Below the pieces are notes generated by a model. The model was not told the DNA's origin and ran no database searches. It was given only the letters and a program-made list of their open reading frames with translations. Positions 36,577-46,403 of a stretch of DNA of 64,000 nucleotides are shown in pieces; position 1 is the stretch's first letter; each line of letters opens with the position of its first letter. Made by a program: the position numbers and the translations under genes. This DNA comes from SAR116 cluster bacterium AG-447-C21 (lineage in GTDB: Bacteria > Pseudomonadota > Alphaproteobacteria > Thalassobaculales > Thalassobaculaceae): positions 62,001 to 126,000 of the forward strand of contig QCQB01000002.1 of assembly GCA_003212315.1 (NCBI GenBank), given 5' to 3'.

Positions 36577-37932
36577 TTAGTTGTTTAGAGGAGACCACGC
36601 AGGATCAGACGCATCATTTGGCGTTATTATTTCCCGTTCATTGAAGCCTGTAAGATCAATAGAAAAAAGTTTAACTGGACCGCTTCGACCATTAGCTTTA
36701 GGTCGCATTTGTCGAAAAAAAATAAGAACTCGACCATTCGGCGCCCAGGTTGGCGATTCGACAAGATAGCCACTAGTTAAAATACGTTCCCCAGTACCAT
36801 CTGGCTTCATTACCCCTATCGAAAAAACACCTTTGCGCATTTTTGTGAAAGCAATTAAATCCCCCCTCGGTGACCAAACCGGAGTAGCGTATCGGCCATC
36901 TCCAAAACTGATTCTTTTGACTGATTTGCCGTTAGCATTCATTACATAAATTTGCTGCGTTCCACCACGGTCCGAATTGAAAACTACCCGCGTACCATCA
37001 GGAGAAAAAGTTGGGGAAGTGTCGATTGCCGGACTGTTTGTTAACCTCCGGACCCTTCTAGTCGCCAAATCCATAGTATAAATGTCAGTAACACCGCTTT
37101 TTGCCAAACTCATAATCACTTTTGATCCGTCAGGAGAAAAACGAGGCGCAAAAGTCATACCCGGGAAATCACCCAGCACTTCTTGCTGCCCAGTATCTAT
37201 ATTAAAAATGTATACCCTCGGTTTTTTATTATAATAACCTAAATACGTAATTTCTTGCATGGTTGGAGAAAACCTTGGGGTCAACACTAAATCGGATCCA
37301 TCGGTCAGAAAGCGGTGATTAGCTCCATCTTGATCCATTATAGCTAGACGTTTACGCCGTCTATCCTTCGAACCGCTCTCTGATATGTAGACTATCCTAG
37401 TGTCAAAATAACCATCCTCACCCGTTATTCTTTTGTATATTAGATCCGATATAATGTGGGCAACGCGTCGCCAATTTTTGGGCGTCGTAAAATACGAATT
37501 ACCTACCATTTGCTGTTCTGCAAATGTATCCCAAAGTCTAAATTGGATATTTAAACGGCCATCGGCTTCTATATTTACTCGACCATGGACCATAGCTTGG
37601 GCATTGAGGACTTTCCAGTTAGAAAACTCGGGACGCCTATCTAATGGAACTGCTTTTTTTATGAAGGCTTCTTTATTTATAGGAGCAAATAGACCAGACC
37701 GCTCTAGGTTCTGGGCAATAACAAGTGAAATGTCGCTTCCCACCTGATTATAATTGTCATCAACACCAACAAAATCGTTTAATGCTATGGGCATCGGATC
37801 AGCTCGACCTTGGGTGACATCGATTCTAAGATCTGCAAAAGCCATTTCACTGCCTAGAAAAAACAACACCAGTAGACCCGAGATAAAACTTAATCTATTG
37901 GCTTTTTGATATTCTGAATTGACTGTATTCAT
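36577..37932 (-). CDS. tolB: Tol-Pal system protein TolB
   Basis: 451 residues with a signal peptide (about 15-33, ending MAFA), an N-terminal domain with DLRIDVTQG and a beta-propeller whose blades repeat the pattern PRFSPDG / [13 protein letters not shown]. It is the periplasmic part that shuttles between Pal and TolA. It follows tolA by 16 nt. The only odd point is a rather long gap to pal. Confidence 0.97.
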   Translation of the reverse strand: MNTVNSEYQKANRLSFISGLLVLFFLGSEMAFADLRIDVTQGRADPMPIALNDFVGVDDNYNQVGSDISLVIAQNLERSGLFAPINKEAFIKKAVPLDRRPEFSNWKVLNAQAMVHGRVNIEADGRLNIQFRLWDTFAEQQMVGNSYFTTPKNWRRVAHIISDLIYKRITGEDGYFDTRIVYISESGSKDRRRKRLAIMDQDGANHRFLTDGSDLVLTPRFSPTMQEITYLGYYNKKPRVYIFNIDTGQQEVLGDFPGMTFAPRFSPDGSKVIMSLAKSGVTDIYTMDLATRRVRRLTNSPAIDTSPTFSPDGTRVVFNSDRGGTQQIYVMNANGKSVKRISFGDGRYATPVWSPRGDLIAFTKMRKGVFSIGVMKPDGTGERILTSGYLVESPTWAPNGRVLIFFRQMRPKANGRSGPVKLFSIDLTGFNEREIITPNDASDPAWSPLNN

Positions 37933-37948
37933 GATTTTACTCCACGCA

Positions 37949-38830
37949 TTACTGTAGCATATTCTTTGGATCGAAATTAAATATAAATGATTTCCATAAT
38001 TTATATTTATCCAAGGGGAATTTGAGCGGGATACAATCTGGATGGCTTAATGCTCTCAATGCACTCTCAGCGGCCGCTCGATAGTATGGATCAGAATTCA
38101 TTCTTGCCGGATCTAATACTCTAGCTTTTCGAACGGTAGCATCCGGGTTCATTTTCATTTCTATCTCAACACTTAATGCTTCTGCCTGACGGGCACCAGA
38201 AGTAATATTCCAGCACTGACTTATCTGCTGACGAACTAAGTCTATCTCGCTTATGGTGACTTTTTGCACCGGATTAAAGGATCTATTACTTTCACTTTTC
38301 GAGGCTTCTTTTAACCTATCTGCAAGATTCTTTTTGCTTTCCAAATTATCAGGCTTTATTTTCTTTAAATCCTTCAACAAGCTATTAAATTTCTTTTGGA
38401 CAGGTCTTCTGGAAGGGGATGGCTTTTGCTTTATTTCCCGACTCGGCTTAATCGGTGATGGCTTAACCCTCGGCTTGGATACTTTTGGCGGAGCAGCTGT
38501 TTTTTTGAGTGTTTTCGGTTTTGGGGTGCTTTCAATAGTTTTCTTGATTGGCTTTGGCATTGCTTGCTTGCTTTTCAATGATTTACTGTTCTTAGGTTTT
38601 TGTGTTTTGGGTTTATTTTTTGGAGGCTTTGGCTTTATTTTTTTCTTTAGGGAAGGCCTTTTCTCCTCAGATAGCGGAGGCAGATTAGTAACTTTCGCTA
38701 CATCAGCAACTTTTACAAAAATAATATCATCCAAAACCGGCGGTTCACGCCGCAAATGTGGAAACCCAAACCAGGTAATTAATAAAACTAAAGTATGTAA
38801 ACCGATGGAAAGAGTTACGCCCAGTCTCAT
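37949..38830 (-). CDS. tolA: Tol-Pal system protein TolA (TonB-like)
   Basis: 293 residues. One N-terminal membrane helix (about 5-22), a long Lys/Pro/Ser-rich segment (about 55-170) and a C-terminal domain with [14 protein letters not shown] and [19 protein letters not shown]. TolA spans the periplasm and transmits the TolQR proton-motive force to TolB-Pal. The rod is shorter and more Lys/Pro-rich than the enterobacterial one, normal for Alphaproteobacteria. It starts 6 nt after tolR. Confidence 0.93.
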   Translation of the reverse strand: MRLGVTLSIGLHTLVLLITWFGFPHLRREPPVLDDIIFVKVADVAKVTNLPPLSEEKRPSLKKKIKPKPPKNKPKTQKPKNSKSLKSKQAMPKPIKKTIESTPKPKTLKKTAAPPKVSKPRVKPSPIKPSREIKQKPSPSRRPVQKKFNSLLKDLKKIKPDNLESKKNLADRLKEASKSESNRSFNPVQKVTISEIDLVRQQISQCWNITSGARQAEALSVEIEMKMNPDATVRKARVLDPARMNSDPYYRAAAESALRALSHPDCIPLKFPLDKYKLWKSFIFNFDPKNMLQ

Positions 38831-38836
38831 CCAAAA

Positions 38837-39334
38837 TCACCCGCCATTTTTTGATGATTTTGGTTTAATTAAATTTAACGGGAAGGCCTCTATTTCATTT
38901 TTAAGAGTGGCCATATCAGTACGTAGAGCTATGACCTGGATACCAGCATTTCGTATTTCGCCTGCAACCACCGCTATAGCTCCATAGTTCAATCTCGTAT
39001 CACCCCTTAAGTGAACTTTTACCTTAGGGTTCGCCGACTTTATTTGGATTAATTGTGGAGTGAGTGATGAAAGTAGTATTTCATTTTTATTCACATAAAT
39101 TCGTTTTTGTTCATCTATCTCAATATTTAAAGGAGTGTCATCATCGGCTATTATATATTCTTTACCTACTTTGGGTAGTTGCACTGGAATGCCAAGAACT
39201 AACAAAGGTGCAGTAACCATAAAAACAACTAACAAAACCAGCATAACATCGACAAAAGGTGTAACGTTGATTTCGCTCATTGGCTGGCTTTTGCCACGTC
39301 TATTTCGGCCTCTTTTAGTAACCTGAAAAGCCAT
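38837..39334 (-). CDS. tolR: Tol-Pal system protein TolR
   Basis: 165 residues. The start ATG shares its A with the tolQ stop TGA (TGATG), so translation is coupled; a GTG just upstream is less likely. A cytoplasmic N-terminus with MSEINVTPFVDVMLVLL carries the conserved membrane aspartate in PFVD, followed by a periplasmic domain. It forms the proton channel with TolQ. Confidence 0.96.
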   Translation of the reverse strand: MAFQVTKRGRNRRGKSQPMSEINVTPFVDVMLVLLVVFMVTAPLLVLGIPVQLPKVGKEYIIADDDTPLNIEIDEQKRIYVNKNEILLSSLTPQLIQIKSANPKVKVHLRGDTRLNYGAIAVVAGEIRNAGIQVIALRTDMATLKNEIEAFPLNLIKPKSSKNGG

Positions 39335-40068
39335 CACTCATGCCCCTCTTCCAGCCACCTTGAAAGAATAGCTATAAATTCGGAAGAAAACCCCTCGAGG
39401 CGTTGCGCAAACCGATCAAGATCATGGCTAATCTTGTTATAGGCGACTACTGCTGGAATAGCAGCTACTAGGCCTAAAGCCGTTGCAAATAAGGCTTCCG
39501 CAATTCCTGGAGCCACGACAGATAAAGCTGTCGTCTTGGTCGCTGCTATCGATTGAAACGCATCCATAATTCCCCAAACAGTCCCAAATAAACCAACGAA
39601 TGGCGCTGTAGACCCAACTGATGCGAGAAACGACATATTCTTCTCTAATTGTTCCATTTCACGATCGATGGTAAGGTTCGACATTTGTTGCAATCTCTCC
39701 ATCAGGCTCGCTTTAACTTCCTCTCCTTTAGAGACTAACCCATGTGCTTTTGATCGCCTCCACTCCCTCATACCTTCACAAAAGACCAAGGACATCGGAT
39801 CAGAAGGAGTATTCCCAATGTGGTCATACAAACTCTCTAAATCCCCTCCTGACCAAAAGCTGTCTTCGAAGGAACGTATATTCGACCGTAATCTTCGTAA
39901 CTTGAAAACTTTATCTAAGATTATTGCCCATGTGCAAACTGAAACTATAACCAATCCAATCATCACGGCTTGAACGATAGGATCGGCCGACATAAACAGA
40001 CCAATAATACTGAGGTCTAGTTCTGAGGAGCCGCTAAGCTGCACACTATCAACTATGGTTTGTTCCAT
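39334..40068 (-). CDS. tolQ: Tol-Pal system protein TolQ
   Basis: 244 residues with three membrane helices (about 22-46, 146-170 and 185-208). The conserved block FVGLFGTVWGIMDAFQSI and the channel-facing threonines are typical of TolQ/ExbB. It pairs with TolR to use the proton gradient. It starts 5 nt after ybgC and is coupled to tolR. Confidence 0.97.
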   Translation of the reverse strand: MEQTIVDSVQLSGSSELDLSIIGLFMSADPIVQAVMIGLVIVSVCTWAIILDKVFKLRRLRSNIRSFEDSFWSGGDLESLYDHIGNTPSDPMSLVFCEGMREWRRSKAHGLVSKGEEVKASLMERLQQMSNLTIDREMEQLEKNMSFLASVGSTAPFVGLFGTVWGIMDAFQSIAATKTTALSVVAPGIAEALFATALGLVAAIPAVVAYNKISHDLDRFAQRLEGFSSEFIAILSRWLEEGHE

Positions 40069-40073
40069 CTAGT

Positions 40074-40556
40074 TTACCATCCTTTATGATCAAAATTCAT
40101 ACTAGAAATTGCCTGTCTCACAAGGCGAGGAAAACGCGTTGCACGACCACGGCTATTGATACAGGCGAGTTGGACATTAAGCCGTACCAGCCAACTCTCA
40201 TCTACAATACCGTTGATTATTTTGTGAATGGTTTGATTGGCTTCGATCTTCGCACCGCTAACCGAATTGAATTCCGTCTGAATTTCTATCAAATCGTCGA
40301 GACGAGCCGGTTTCTTATAATCAATTGAACAATGACGTACAGCAAGCGAAACGCCCTGCTCCACCAAAATATCAATTTGATTTATTTCACAACTCCTCAA
40401 AGACTCGGTTCGAGCATGTTCCGCTAATGTCAAATAGTCCGCGTGGTAAACAATTCCACCAGCATCGGTTGCATCATAATAAATACGTGTTCTGAACCTA
40501 TGAATATTGTTTAACCAAACGCCCGAAACGAGATCTTTAGACTCATAATTATCCAT
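40074..40556 (-). CDS. ybgC: Tol-Pal associated acyl-CoA thioesterase YbgC
   Basis: 160 residues of the hotdog fold. The motif [17 protein letters not shown] carries the conserved aspartate and start of the active-site helix. YbgC-type enzymes hydrolyse acyl-CoAs and are coupled to phospholipid metabolism near the Tol complex. The gene start overlaps the ruvB end by 8 nt and tolQ follows 5 nt later. Confidence 0.94.
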   Translation of the reverse strand: MDNYESKDLVSGVWLNNIHRFRTRIYYDATDAGGIVYHADYLTLAEHARTESLRSCEINQIDILVEQGVSLAVRHCSIDYKKPARLDDLIEIQTEFNSVSGAKIEANQTIHKIINGIVDESWLVRLNVQLACINSRGRATRFPRLVRQAISSMNFDHKGW

Positions 40557-41643
40557 CTAATGTATTGCCATCTAGAATTTTTCCAGAATTCTGGTTCAAA
40601 ATATCTAACTGCTCAGATGATTTTGGAGCTGATAAGCCCAAGTATTCATATGAGGATACAGACAAAACTCGACCGCGCGGGGTCCGCCCTATTAAGCCCT
40701 GTTGAAGCAGATATGGTTCAATAACTTCTTCTATAACATCACGTTGTTCCGATAATGCAGCGGCCAACGTTTCTGCTCCAACGGGACCGCCCCCGTAATT
40801 TTCAGCTATGCATCGGAGATATCTACGATCCATTGTATCCAGCCCTCGGTTATCTACTTCTAACCTGTTCAGAGCAGAATCTGCCGCACGAGCGTCAATT
40901 TCTGCAGCACCCTCCACACCTGCAAAATCTCGTACTCTACGTAGTAACCTCCCCGCCACTCTAGGTGTTCCTCTAGAACGTCTGGCGATCTCTTCAGCGC
41001 CGTTATTTGTTAAATTGAGATTCATCAATTGCGCGGCCCGCATTATTATTTGACACAGTTCTTCGTTGTTATAAAACTGAAGTCGCATTGGGATGCCAAA
41101 TCTTTCACGAAGTGGCGTTGTCATCAATCCTGATCTGGTGGTTGCAGCCACGAGGGTAAATGGCGCCAAATCTATCCTTAACGACCTAGCGGCGGGGCCT
41201 TCTCCTATAATCAGATCAAGTTGAAAGTCTTCCATGGCAGGATAAAGAATTTCCTCTACTACGGGACTTAGCCGATGTATCTCATCAATAAATAAGACGT
41301 CCCTTGGTTGTAAATTTGTCAGTAATGCCGCCAAGTCGCCAGCTTTGGCTATCGATGGACCTGAGGTCATTTTAAAATTAACCCCGAGTTCTCTTGCAAC
41401 AATCTGCGCCAAGGTAGTCTTTCCCAACCCTGGAGGGCCATGAAAAAGAACATGATCCATAGATTCTTGCCGTCCTCGAGCTGCATCAACAAAAACTTTA
41501 AGGTTATCCCGAAGTTGTTGTTGGCCTATAAACTCAGATAACGCAACCGGACGAAGCGAACTATCCTGTGTGTCAACATTAGTTGACCCGGCGTCTATTA
41601 ATCGGTCTCTTTCGCTGAATTGATTGTTTTGATCGTCCGTCAC
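40549..41643 (-). CDS. ruvB: Holliday junction branch migration ATPase RuvB
   Basis: 364 residues. Walker A is [12 protein letters not shown] (from about 68), Walker B is [10 protein letters not shown], and the C-terminal winged helix ends near residue 345. An N-terminal tail of about 20 polar residues is usual here. The start is a GTG inside the ruvA stop (GTGA overlap). RuvB drives branch migration together with RuvA. Confidence 0.97.
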   Translation of the reverse strand: MTDDQNNQFSERDRLIDAGSTNVDTQDSSLRPVALSEFIGQQQLRDNLKVFVDAARGRQESMDHVLFHGPPGLGKTTLAQIVARELGVNFKMTSGPSIAKAGDLAALLTNLQPRDVLFIDEIHRLSPVVEEILYPAMEDFQLDLIIGEGPAARSLRIDLAPFTLVAATTRSGLMTTPLRERFGIPMRLQFYNNEELCQIIMRAAQLMNLNLTNNGAEEIARRSRGTPRVAGRLLRRVRDFAGVEGAAEIDARAADSALNRLEVDNRGLDTMDRRYLRCIAENYGGGPVGAETLAAALSEQRDVIEEVIEPYLLQQGLIGRTPRGRVLSVSSYEYLGLSAPKSSEQLDILNQNSGKILDGNTLDG

Positions 41644-42245
41644 GACCCAAGTTCCCTTAAGCTTAGAGATATTAATTGATCGATGGTTTCATCATCTCCG
41701 CTTTTCGAACGAACAGCTGTCGCCGCCTTATGAGCCTCTAATCGACTGTAACCCAAATTTACCATCGCAGATACAACATCCTCAAATATTTGATCTACAT
41801 CAGCTTTTTTAGAGTGTGATGACTGATGCATTGGACCGACAAGACTTGGAGACTTGTCCTTTAGTTCATTTAAAATTCTGTCCGCTAGTTTGGGACCAAC
41901 ACCCTCCGCTCGACAAAAGCTATTTTTATCTTTTGCAACCAACGATTCTGATATTTCATTGGTCGATAATGCTGACAAAATTGACAAAGCTGCCTTCGCA
42001 CCAACTCCTTGGACGGTCTGCAATAATTGAAACCAAGCTCTTTCATGCTGAGTTAGGAAGCCAAAAAGATGAATATGGTCTTCGCGGACATGAGTTTCCA
42101 CATGGACCGTAACCGTATCACCCACGTTCCCTAGGTCACTTAGTGTTCTTGACGATCCAAAAATAAAATATCCAACCCCGCCAACATTTATAATGGCACC
42201 ATTATCCTGCAGCGTATCCAATATACCTTGTAATTTTGCTATCAC
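41640..42245 (-). CDS. ruvA: Holliday junction DNA helicase subunit RuvA
   Basis: 201 residues. Domain I starts MIAKLQGIL, the helix-hairpin-helix block is [19 protein letters not shown] and [14 protein letters not shown], and the C-terminal domain that contacts RuvB follows a Ser/Lys-rich linker (about 133-145). The start is a GTG overlapping the ruvC stop by 4 nt (GTGA). It tetramerises on Holliday junctions. Confidence 0.97.
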   Translation of the reverse strand: MIAKLQGILDTLQDNGAIINVGGVGYFIFGSSRTLSDLGNVGDTVTVHVETHVREDHIHLFGFLTQHERAWFQLLQTVQGVGAKAALSILSALSTNEISESLVAKDKNSFCRAEGVGPKLADRILNELKDKSPSLVGPMHQSSHSKKADVDQIFEDVVSAMVNLGYSRLEAHKAATAVRSKSGDDETIDQLISLSLRELGS

Positions 42246-42859
42246 CTGCTTGCTTCCTTCAAAAGGGCTGCATCAATAAGGTCTTTCAACCGAGATTGGT
42301 TGTTGGGAGAGTTTTGTTTTAAGCCATCCTTTCTACTTACCTGATCCACCAAAACGGGATTTTGTGTAAAGTGCGCATGACATATAGCAACGGCTAATGC
42401 ATCGGCCGCATCTTCGTTAGCAAGTACTGCTTTTGGTAATATATTGCCAACCATTATCTGAACTTGGTTTTTAGCGGCATGTCCAGCACCAACGACGGCC
42501 TTTTTTACTTTATTAGGGGCATATTCCGAGACCGGTATACCCGATAAAGCCGGAGCTAGAAGTACTGCGCCCCTAGCTAAGCCCAGTTTAAGTGTCGATT
42601 CGGGGTTTTTATTCACAAAGGTTTCTTCCGCAGCTACCTCCTGAGGTTGGAATTGTTTCACCAAATTCAAAATGCCTGAATGCAGTTGCACCAAGCGCTC
42701 GGCTATGGTCTTTCCCGAGTCCGAACACACAACACCATTCGCTACATGGATCAAATGGTTCCCCTTAACATCAATAACCCCCCATCCAGTTCTACGCAGT
42801 CCAGGGTCTAATCCGAGTAATCGCTTTTTATCAGTTAAAGTTGGGCTTTCGAATGCCAT
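42242..42859 (-). CDS. ruvC: Crossover junction endodeoxyribonuclease RuvC
   Basis: 205 residues with the acidic catalytic set: D18 in [14 protein letters not shown], the glutamate in [15 protein letters not shown] near 76, and the C-terminal aspartates in [11 protein letters not shown]. It resolves Holliday junctions. It begins directly after the yebC stop and is coupled to ruvA. About 30 extra residues at the C-terminus are polar. Confidence 0.97.
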   Translation of the reverse strand: MAFESPTLTDKKRLLGLDPGLRRTGWGVIDVKGNHLIHVANGVVCSDSGKTIAERLVQLHSGILNLVKQFQPQEVAAEETFVNKNPESTLKLGLARGAVLLAPALSGIPVSEYAPNKVKKAVVGAGHAAKNQVQIMVGNILPKAVLANEDAADALAVAICHAHFTQNPVLVDQVSRKDGLKQNSPNNQSRLKDLIDAALLKEASR

Positions 42860-43606
42860 TTAATTCACAATTTTCGACATTATTTCGTCACTTATTTCAA
42901 AATTTGAAGAAACAGTTTGCACGTCATCATTATCATCAAGAGTATCAAAAAGTTTTAATAGTGTGGATGCTTGATTCTCTGTCACTGCGACTGTATTTTG
43001 GGCCTTCCAGGAGAGATCAGCTGAGACAGGTGGTCCAAACTTCATTTCTAAATTCTCTCGCACTGCATTGAAATCTGATGGCGCGCAACTGAATTCATGA
43101 TAGTCTTGGACTGACTCCACATCATCAGCCCCAGCTTCGACAGCAGCCTCGAAAGCTTCATCATTCGTACCCAGTCCTGATGGGTAGGCAATCAAGCCAA
43201 TGCGATCGAACATAAAACTAACGCTATTAGTCTCTCCTAAATTACCTCCAAACTTATTAAAGGCCGACCGTACTTCCGACGCTGTTCTATTACGATTGTC
43301 TGTCAAGGCATCAACGATAATAGCAACTCCACCGGGGCCATATCCTTCATAGCGAATTTCATCATAATTCGTCTCTTCTCCACCTCCTGCAGCTTTTTTC
43401 ATCACCCTTTCAATATTATCCTTGGGCATATTTGCAGCACGAGCGGCAGCTATAGCCGAGCGAAGACGTGGGTTTGCATCTGGATCAGCTCCCGACTTTG
43501 CCGCAACCGTTAGCTCTCTAATTAAGCGCGTGAAAACTTTCGCGCGTTTTTTATCTTGCGCACCCTTGCGATGCATGATGTTTTTAAACTGCGAATGCCC
43601 AGCCAT
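42860..43606 (-). CDS. yebC: YebC/PmpR family transcription or translation regulator
   Basis: 248 residues starting [23 protein letters not shown], the family signature, then the block [18 protein letters not shown] and [19 protein letters not shown]. Members act as DNA-binding regulators or, for TACO1-type, as translation factors for proline stretches. It precedes ruvC, a common bacterial order. About 200 nt upstream separate it from ymdB. Confidence 0.95.
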   Translation of the reverse strand: MAGHSQFKNIMHRKGAQDKKRAKVFTRLIRELTVAAKSGADPDANPRLRSAIAAARAANMPKDNIERVMKKAAGGGEETNYDEIRYEGYGPGGVAIIVDALTDNRNRTASEVRSAFNKFGGNLGETNSVSFMFDRIGLIAYPSGLGTNDEAFEAAVEAGADDVESVQDYHEFSCAPSDFNAVRENLEMKFGPPVSADLSWKAQNTVAVTENQASTLLKLFDTLDDNDDVQTVSSNFEISDEIMSKIVN

Positions 43607-43805
43607 ATTTTTTCCGTAACACCTGTATAATTAGCAAAAATTGTTATCTTGGAATACTATCATACCACATCTAGCGTTTGTATTGTTAGTATTCTGGATA
43701 TTATAAGTATAAATTAGGCAATTTTATGGCTGAACCTATATCTGTGTTGCCTCTGCCAAATTACTGACGGTTGCTTTTAAATTTAGATGATAAGCAAGAA
43801 CCCTA

Positions 43806-44621
43806 CTAATCAAGAGGTATTGTCTGGCTTAACAGGCCACCCAAACGAATTGGCTCTATACTGGTAGCTAACCCTGTCCTGTCGTCGCTCACAATAAAAC
43901 TGCCACAAATAGTTGCCTCACCGCCTGCAGCATCTAACCGCGGGCCCGGCATTTTTAAAACAAAACGATCAATCGGCGCCTCTTTTTTCATACCGATAAC
44001 AGAATCGTAATCACCGCACATACCCGCGTCTGTCTGATAGGCTGTTCCTGTCGGCAAAACCATAGTGTCCGATGTCGGAATATGCGTATGCGTTCCAACT
44101 ATGGCAGACACCCTGCCATCAAAATGGTGCCCAAATGCCATTTTTTCACTTGTAGCCTCGCCATGCATGTCAATAAAAATAAAATCGGCGTTAGCACTCA
44201 ATGGTATATCGCCCAGTATCTTTTCTACGGAAGCAAATGGATCGTCTAAAGGATCCATAAATAGCCGAAGCATCACATTGATTACTAAGACTAATCGACC
44301 ATTGGTTGCCTGAAATAATCCGGCTCCATTTCCGGGTGAGGTGCTCGGATAATTAGCCGGACGGAGAAGTCGTGGCTCCTGATCAATATATTCTATAATA
44401 TCTCGTTGATCCCAGGCGTGGTTTCCCGAGGTAATTGCATCTACACCAGCATTAAATAATTCATCACAAATGGTTGGGGTGATCCCAAAACCACCCGCGG
44501 CGTTCTCTCCATTTACGATGATAAAGTCTGGTCGCAAATTGAGTTTCAGTTGAGGAAGATTATCCAAAACGGCCTTTCGCCCTGACCGACCAACAACATC
44601 TCCCAGAAATAAGACGCGCAT
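43806..44621 (-). CDS. ymdB: YmdB-type (TIGR00282) metallophosphoesterase
   Basis: 271 residues. Metal ligands are visible in FLGDVVGRSGRKAV, NGENAAGGFGIT, SGNHAWDQ, DMHGEATSEK and GTHTHIPTSD, the full YmdB set. Members of the family hydrolyse 2',3'-cyclic nucleotides. The start overlaps the stop of the 5-formyl-THF cyclo-ligase gene by one nucleotide (TAATG), so the two are translationally coupled. Confidence 0.92.
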   Translation of the reverse strand: MRVLFLGDVVGRSGRKAVLDNLPQLKLNLRPDFIIVNGENAAGGFGITPTICDELFNAGVDAITSGNHAWDQRDIIEYIDQEPRLLRPANYPSTSPGNGAGLFQATNGRLVLVINVMLRLFMDPLDDPFASVEKILGDIPLSANADFIFIDMHGEATSEKMAFGHHFDGRVSAIVGTHTHIPTSDTMVLPTGTAYQTDAGMCGDYDSVIGMKKEAPIDRFVLKMPGPRLDAAGGEATICGSFIVSDDRTGLATSIEPIRLGGLLSQTIPLD

Positions 44622-45214
44622 TAAATATTTTCCTCCATTATAAATACAGCCCCTTCAGTTAGGACAGCATCAAGGCGAATATCATGTTTGGCATGAGGAA
44701 CCCGCTCAATCATTTGCCCCTCAAAACCTACACCAATGGCAAAGACATTTTTTTCTTCTTTTAAAGCTTTAAGCGTTATGTCATAGAAACCGCCCCCATA
44801 GCCGAGCCGAAAACCTTTTTTATCAAAAGCTAAAAGTGGAACCAATAACCAATCAGGCGTCTTTATCTTTGCTGTTTTTGGCAAACACATCACACCATAA
44901 TTATCCTTAATTAAGTTCTGCCGTGGGTTCCATTCTCTAAAAATCAGAGGTTCATATTTTGAATCAATCTCGGGCAATGCTATAGTATAGCCGAGGTCAT
45001 ACAGATGGTTAATTAGCGGGCGCACGTCCAATTCAGTTCTAAACGGCCAAAAAGCAGATATGGTGGATCCATACGCTGGACTCCATGTACTACAAAAGTT
45101 TTTAGCTAATGTTTTAGAACCAGAGATTCCTTTATTTTGAAATAAAAGCTCACGTCTTTTCTCCGCCGTATTTCGCAGCTGTTTTTTTTCAGCTATCAAA
45201 TTGACATCTTGCAT
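44621..45214 (-). CDS. 5-formyltetrahydrofolate cyclo-ligase
   Basis: 197 residues. The family block RLGYGGGFYDITL and the N-terminal basic KKQLRNTAEKRREL are present. It makes 5,10-methenyl-THF from 5-formyl-THF using ATP. The gene lies just after the probable 6S RNA and zapA, an order shared by many Proteobacteria (zapA-ssrS-ygfA). Confidence 0.93.
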   Translation of the reverse strand: MQDVNLIAEKKQLRNTAEKRRELLFQNKGISGSKTLAKNFCSTWSPAYGSTISAFWPFRTELDVRPLINHLYDLGYTIALPEIDSKYEPLIFREWNPRQNLIKDNYGVMCLPKTAKIKTPDWLLVPLLAFDKKGFRLGYGGGFYDITLKALKEEKNVFAIGVGFEGQMIERVPHAKHDIRLDAVLTEGAVFIMEENI

Positions 45215-45250
45215 TGCTTTAAAATTCTTTTTTTTCGCGTTTATAGTAAT

Positions 45251-45427
45251 CCTTGGGGTGGAAGCCGTAATGATCGATGGCGCTGAATATCCTCTGTGGC
45301 CTGCTAATACAGGTGGGTACCACTATACCAAGACCACGATCCTAGCAGAGGTGGTTCCCAAAGGATGTTTTATAGCCCCAGAGATAATTCGGCCTGTCGG
45401 GTCACACAGCAACCGCCCTGCTTTCCT
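45251..45427 (-). ncRNA. ssrS: Probable 6S RNA
   Basis: The 213-nt gap between zapA and the 5-formyl-THF cyclo-ligase gene is unusually GC-rich for this window and lacks a coding frame; this is the standard place for ssrS. On the minus strand, CCTTTGGG near 45367 can pair with CCCCAAGG at 45251-45258 to close a long rod. Inside it CCTCTG pairs with CAGAGG and, as an alternative, CTGCTA with TAGCAG. 6S RNA binds RNA polymerase as a promoter mimic. The ends are estimates; the 5' end could lie as late as about 45367, after TATAAA. Confidence 0.7.
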
Positions 45428-45742
45428 TTATAGAGCCTCCGCAGCCAGATCGGCAATCTTTTCTATTCTTTTCGATAGCTCCTCAATGCAGGCAACCGCT
45501 TTATCATCGCTATTTTGAACCGGTGTTAATTTTACAGTCTCACGTAAATCAACAAGTTCATCTGCAATAACTAACGCAGCCATAACCAACAGCCGCGTTT
45601 GTCCAACTTGGCCAACTTGAGCCGCTAGTTCGCCGACCTTATCATCAACTATTTTTGAGAGATCCATTAAACGATCTTCTTGACCATCTTCGCACGCTAT
45701 TAGAAAGTTTTGGTTATTAACGGTTATGTCTACCTGTGCCAC
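45428..45742 (-). CDS. zapA: Cell division protein ZapA
   Basis: 104 residues from the GTG at 45742, which has GGAGG 10 nt upstream and gives the normal ZapA N-terminus MAQVDITVNNQNFLIAC; a TTG three codons earlier is too close to that site. CEDGQEDRLMDLSKIVDDKV is the family core, followed by a coiled coil with TRLLVMAALVIADEL. It bundles FtsZ filaments. The 6S RNA follows. Confidence 0.92.
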   Translation of the reverse strand: MAQVDITVNNQNFLIACEDGQEDRLMDLSKIVDDKVGELAAQVGQVGQTRLLVMAALVIADELVDLRETVKLTPVQNSDDKAVACIEELSKRIEKIADLAAEAL

Positions 45743-45747
45743 CCTAA

Positions 45748-45969
45748 TCAATCCTCCAAAACAAACTTCAGCCGATCTATTGTTTTATCTAATCCTTCAT
45801 CGACCTGCTTCGTTACTTCGAGCAAACGATCGCAGCGGGCTTGGAGTTGTTTAACTTGAGCCTGCATCTGGCCTGATTCGGCATTTTTTGATGCACTTGC
45901 ATTTAAAGACGATTCTAATTTTTCAACAGATTGCTGGAGGCGATTTATTGCTTGATCTAATGAACTCAC
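45748..45969 (-). CDS. Small coiled-coil protein (DUF4164-like)
   Basis: 73 residues, almost entirely one coiled coil with heptads (LDQAINRLQQSVEKLESSL). It starts at a GTG with a perfect AGGAGGT 7 nt upstream. It is the first gene of the zapA unit, 5 nt before it. DUF4164 proteins at this place are common in Alphaproteobacteria and might be ZapB-like partners of ZapA, but this is inference. Confidence 0.8.
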   Translation of the reverse strand: MSSLDQAINRLQQSVEKLESSLNASASKNAESGQMQAQVKQLQARCDRLLEVTKQVDEGLDKTIDRLKFVLED

Positions 45970-46403
45970 AAGACTTACCTCCTATACTACGACAATTTAC
46001 TAACTATTAGATTGACAATATCGATCTAAATGCCAGATCGTCAACCGTACAAGGACGATCAACACAGCAACTATATTAGTATGTCTCTTAAGTAAATTAT
46101 TCAAATATTTTTTTGCCATACCATTATCGCTGCTACAAACCATGTCATCATCTTTTAAGAAAACAATAAATTACGTGCGCTTTAAGTCGTACATTTGCAC
46201 GTTTTGCTATAGACATCAGAGATCTCAGCAGTGATTATTAGACGCGTTAATGTTTAAAAATAATAGGTGGTTGACGGAAGCACGCTGCTCAGGGCATTTT
46301 CCAAAAAGGTGCCGCGATAGAGAAACTTAGCTTGCATCGGTAATTCGCTAAGGAAATTTGAAATATCTGTATTAAAACATTTTATCAAGTGGTCGAGTGA
46401 AGA
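45970..46403. other. 434-nt intergenic region between the zapA unit and tkt
   Basis: Divergent promoter region with no convincing open frame. An inverted repeat CGATCT-aaatgcc-AGATCG lies at 46022-46040. The remainder is AT-rich; TTGACG at 46271-46276 could be a tkt -35 element but has no clear -10 at the right distance. Confidence 0.4.
46015..46044 (-). promoter_or_regulatory. Candidate promoter of the zapA/6S unit
   Basis: On the minus strand TTGACG (complement of 46039-46044) is followed after 18 nt by TATTGT (complement of 46015-46020), 46 nt before the DUF4164-like start. The spacer contains the 46022-46040 inverted repeat, so a regulator could block it. Only the pattern supports this. 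Confidence 0.35.

Noticed and set aside
38253-38987. Long open frame on the plus strand opposite tolA
   Set aside because: It mirrors the Lys/Pro-rich codons of tolA, has hydrophobic repetitive translation and no ribosome site; it is a shadow.
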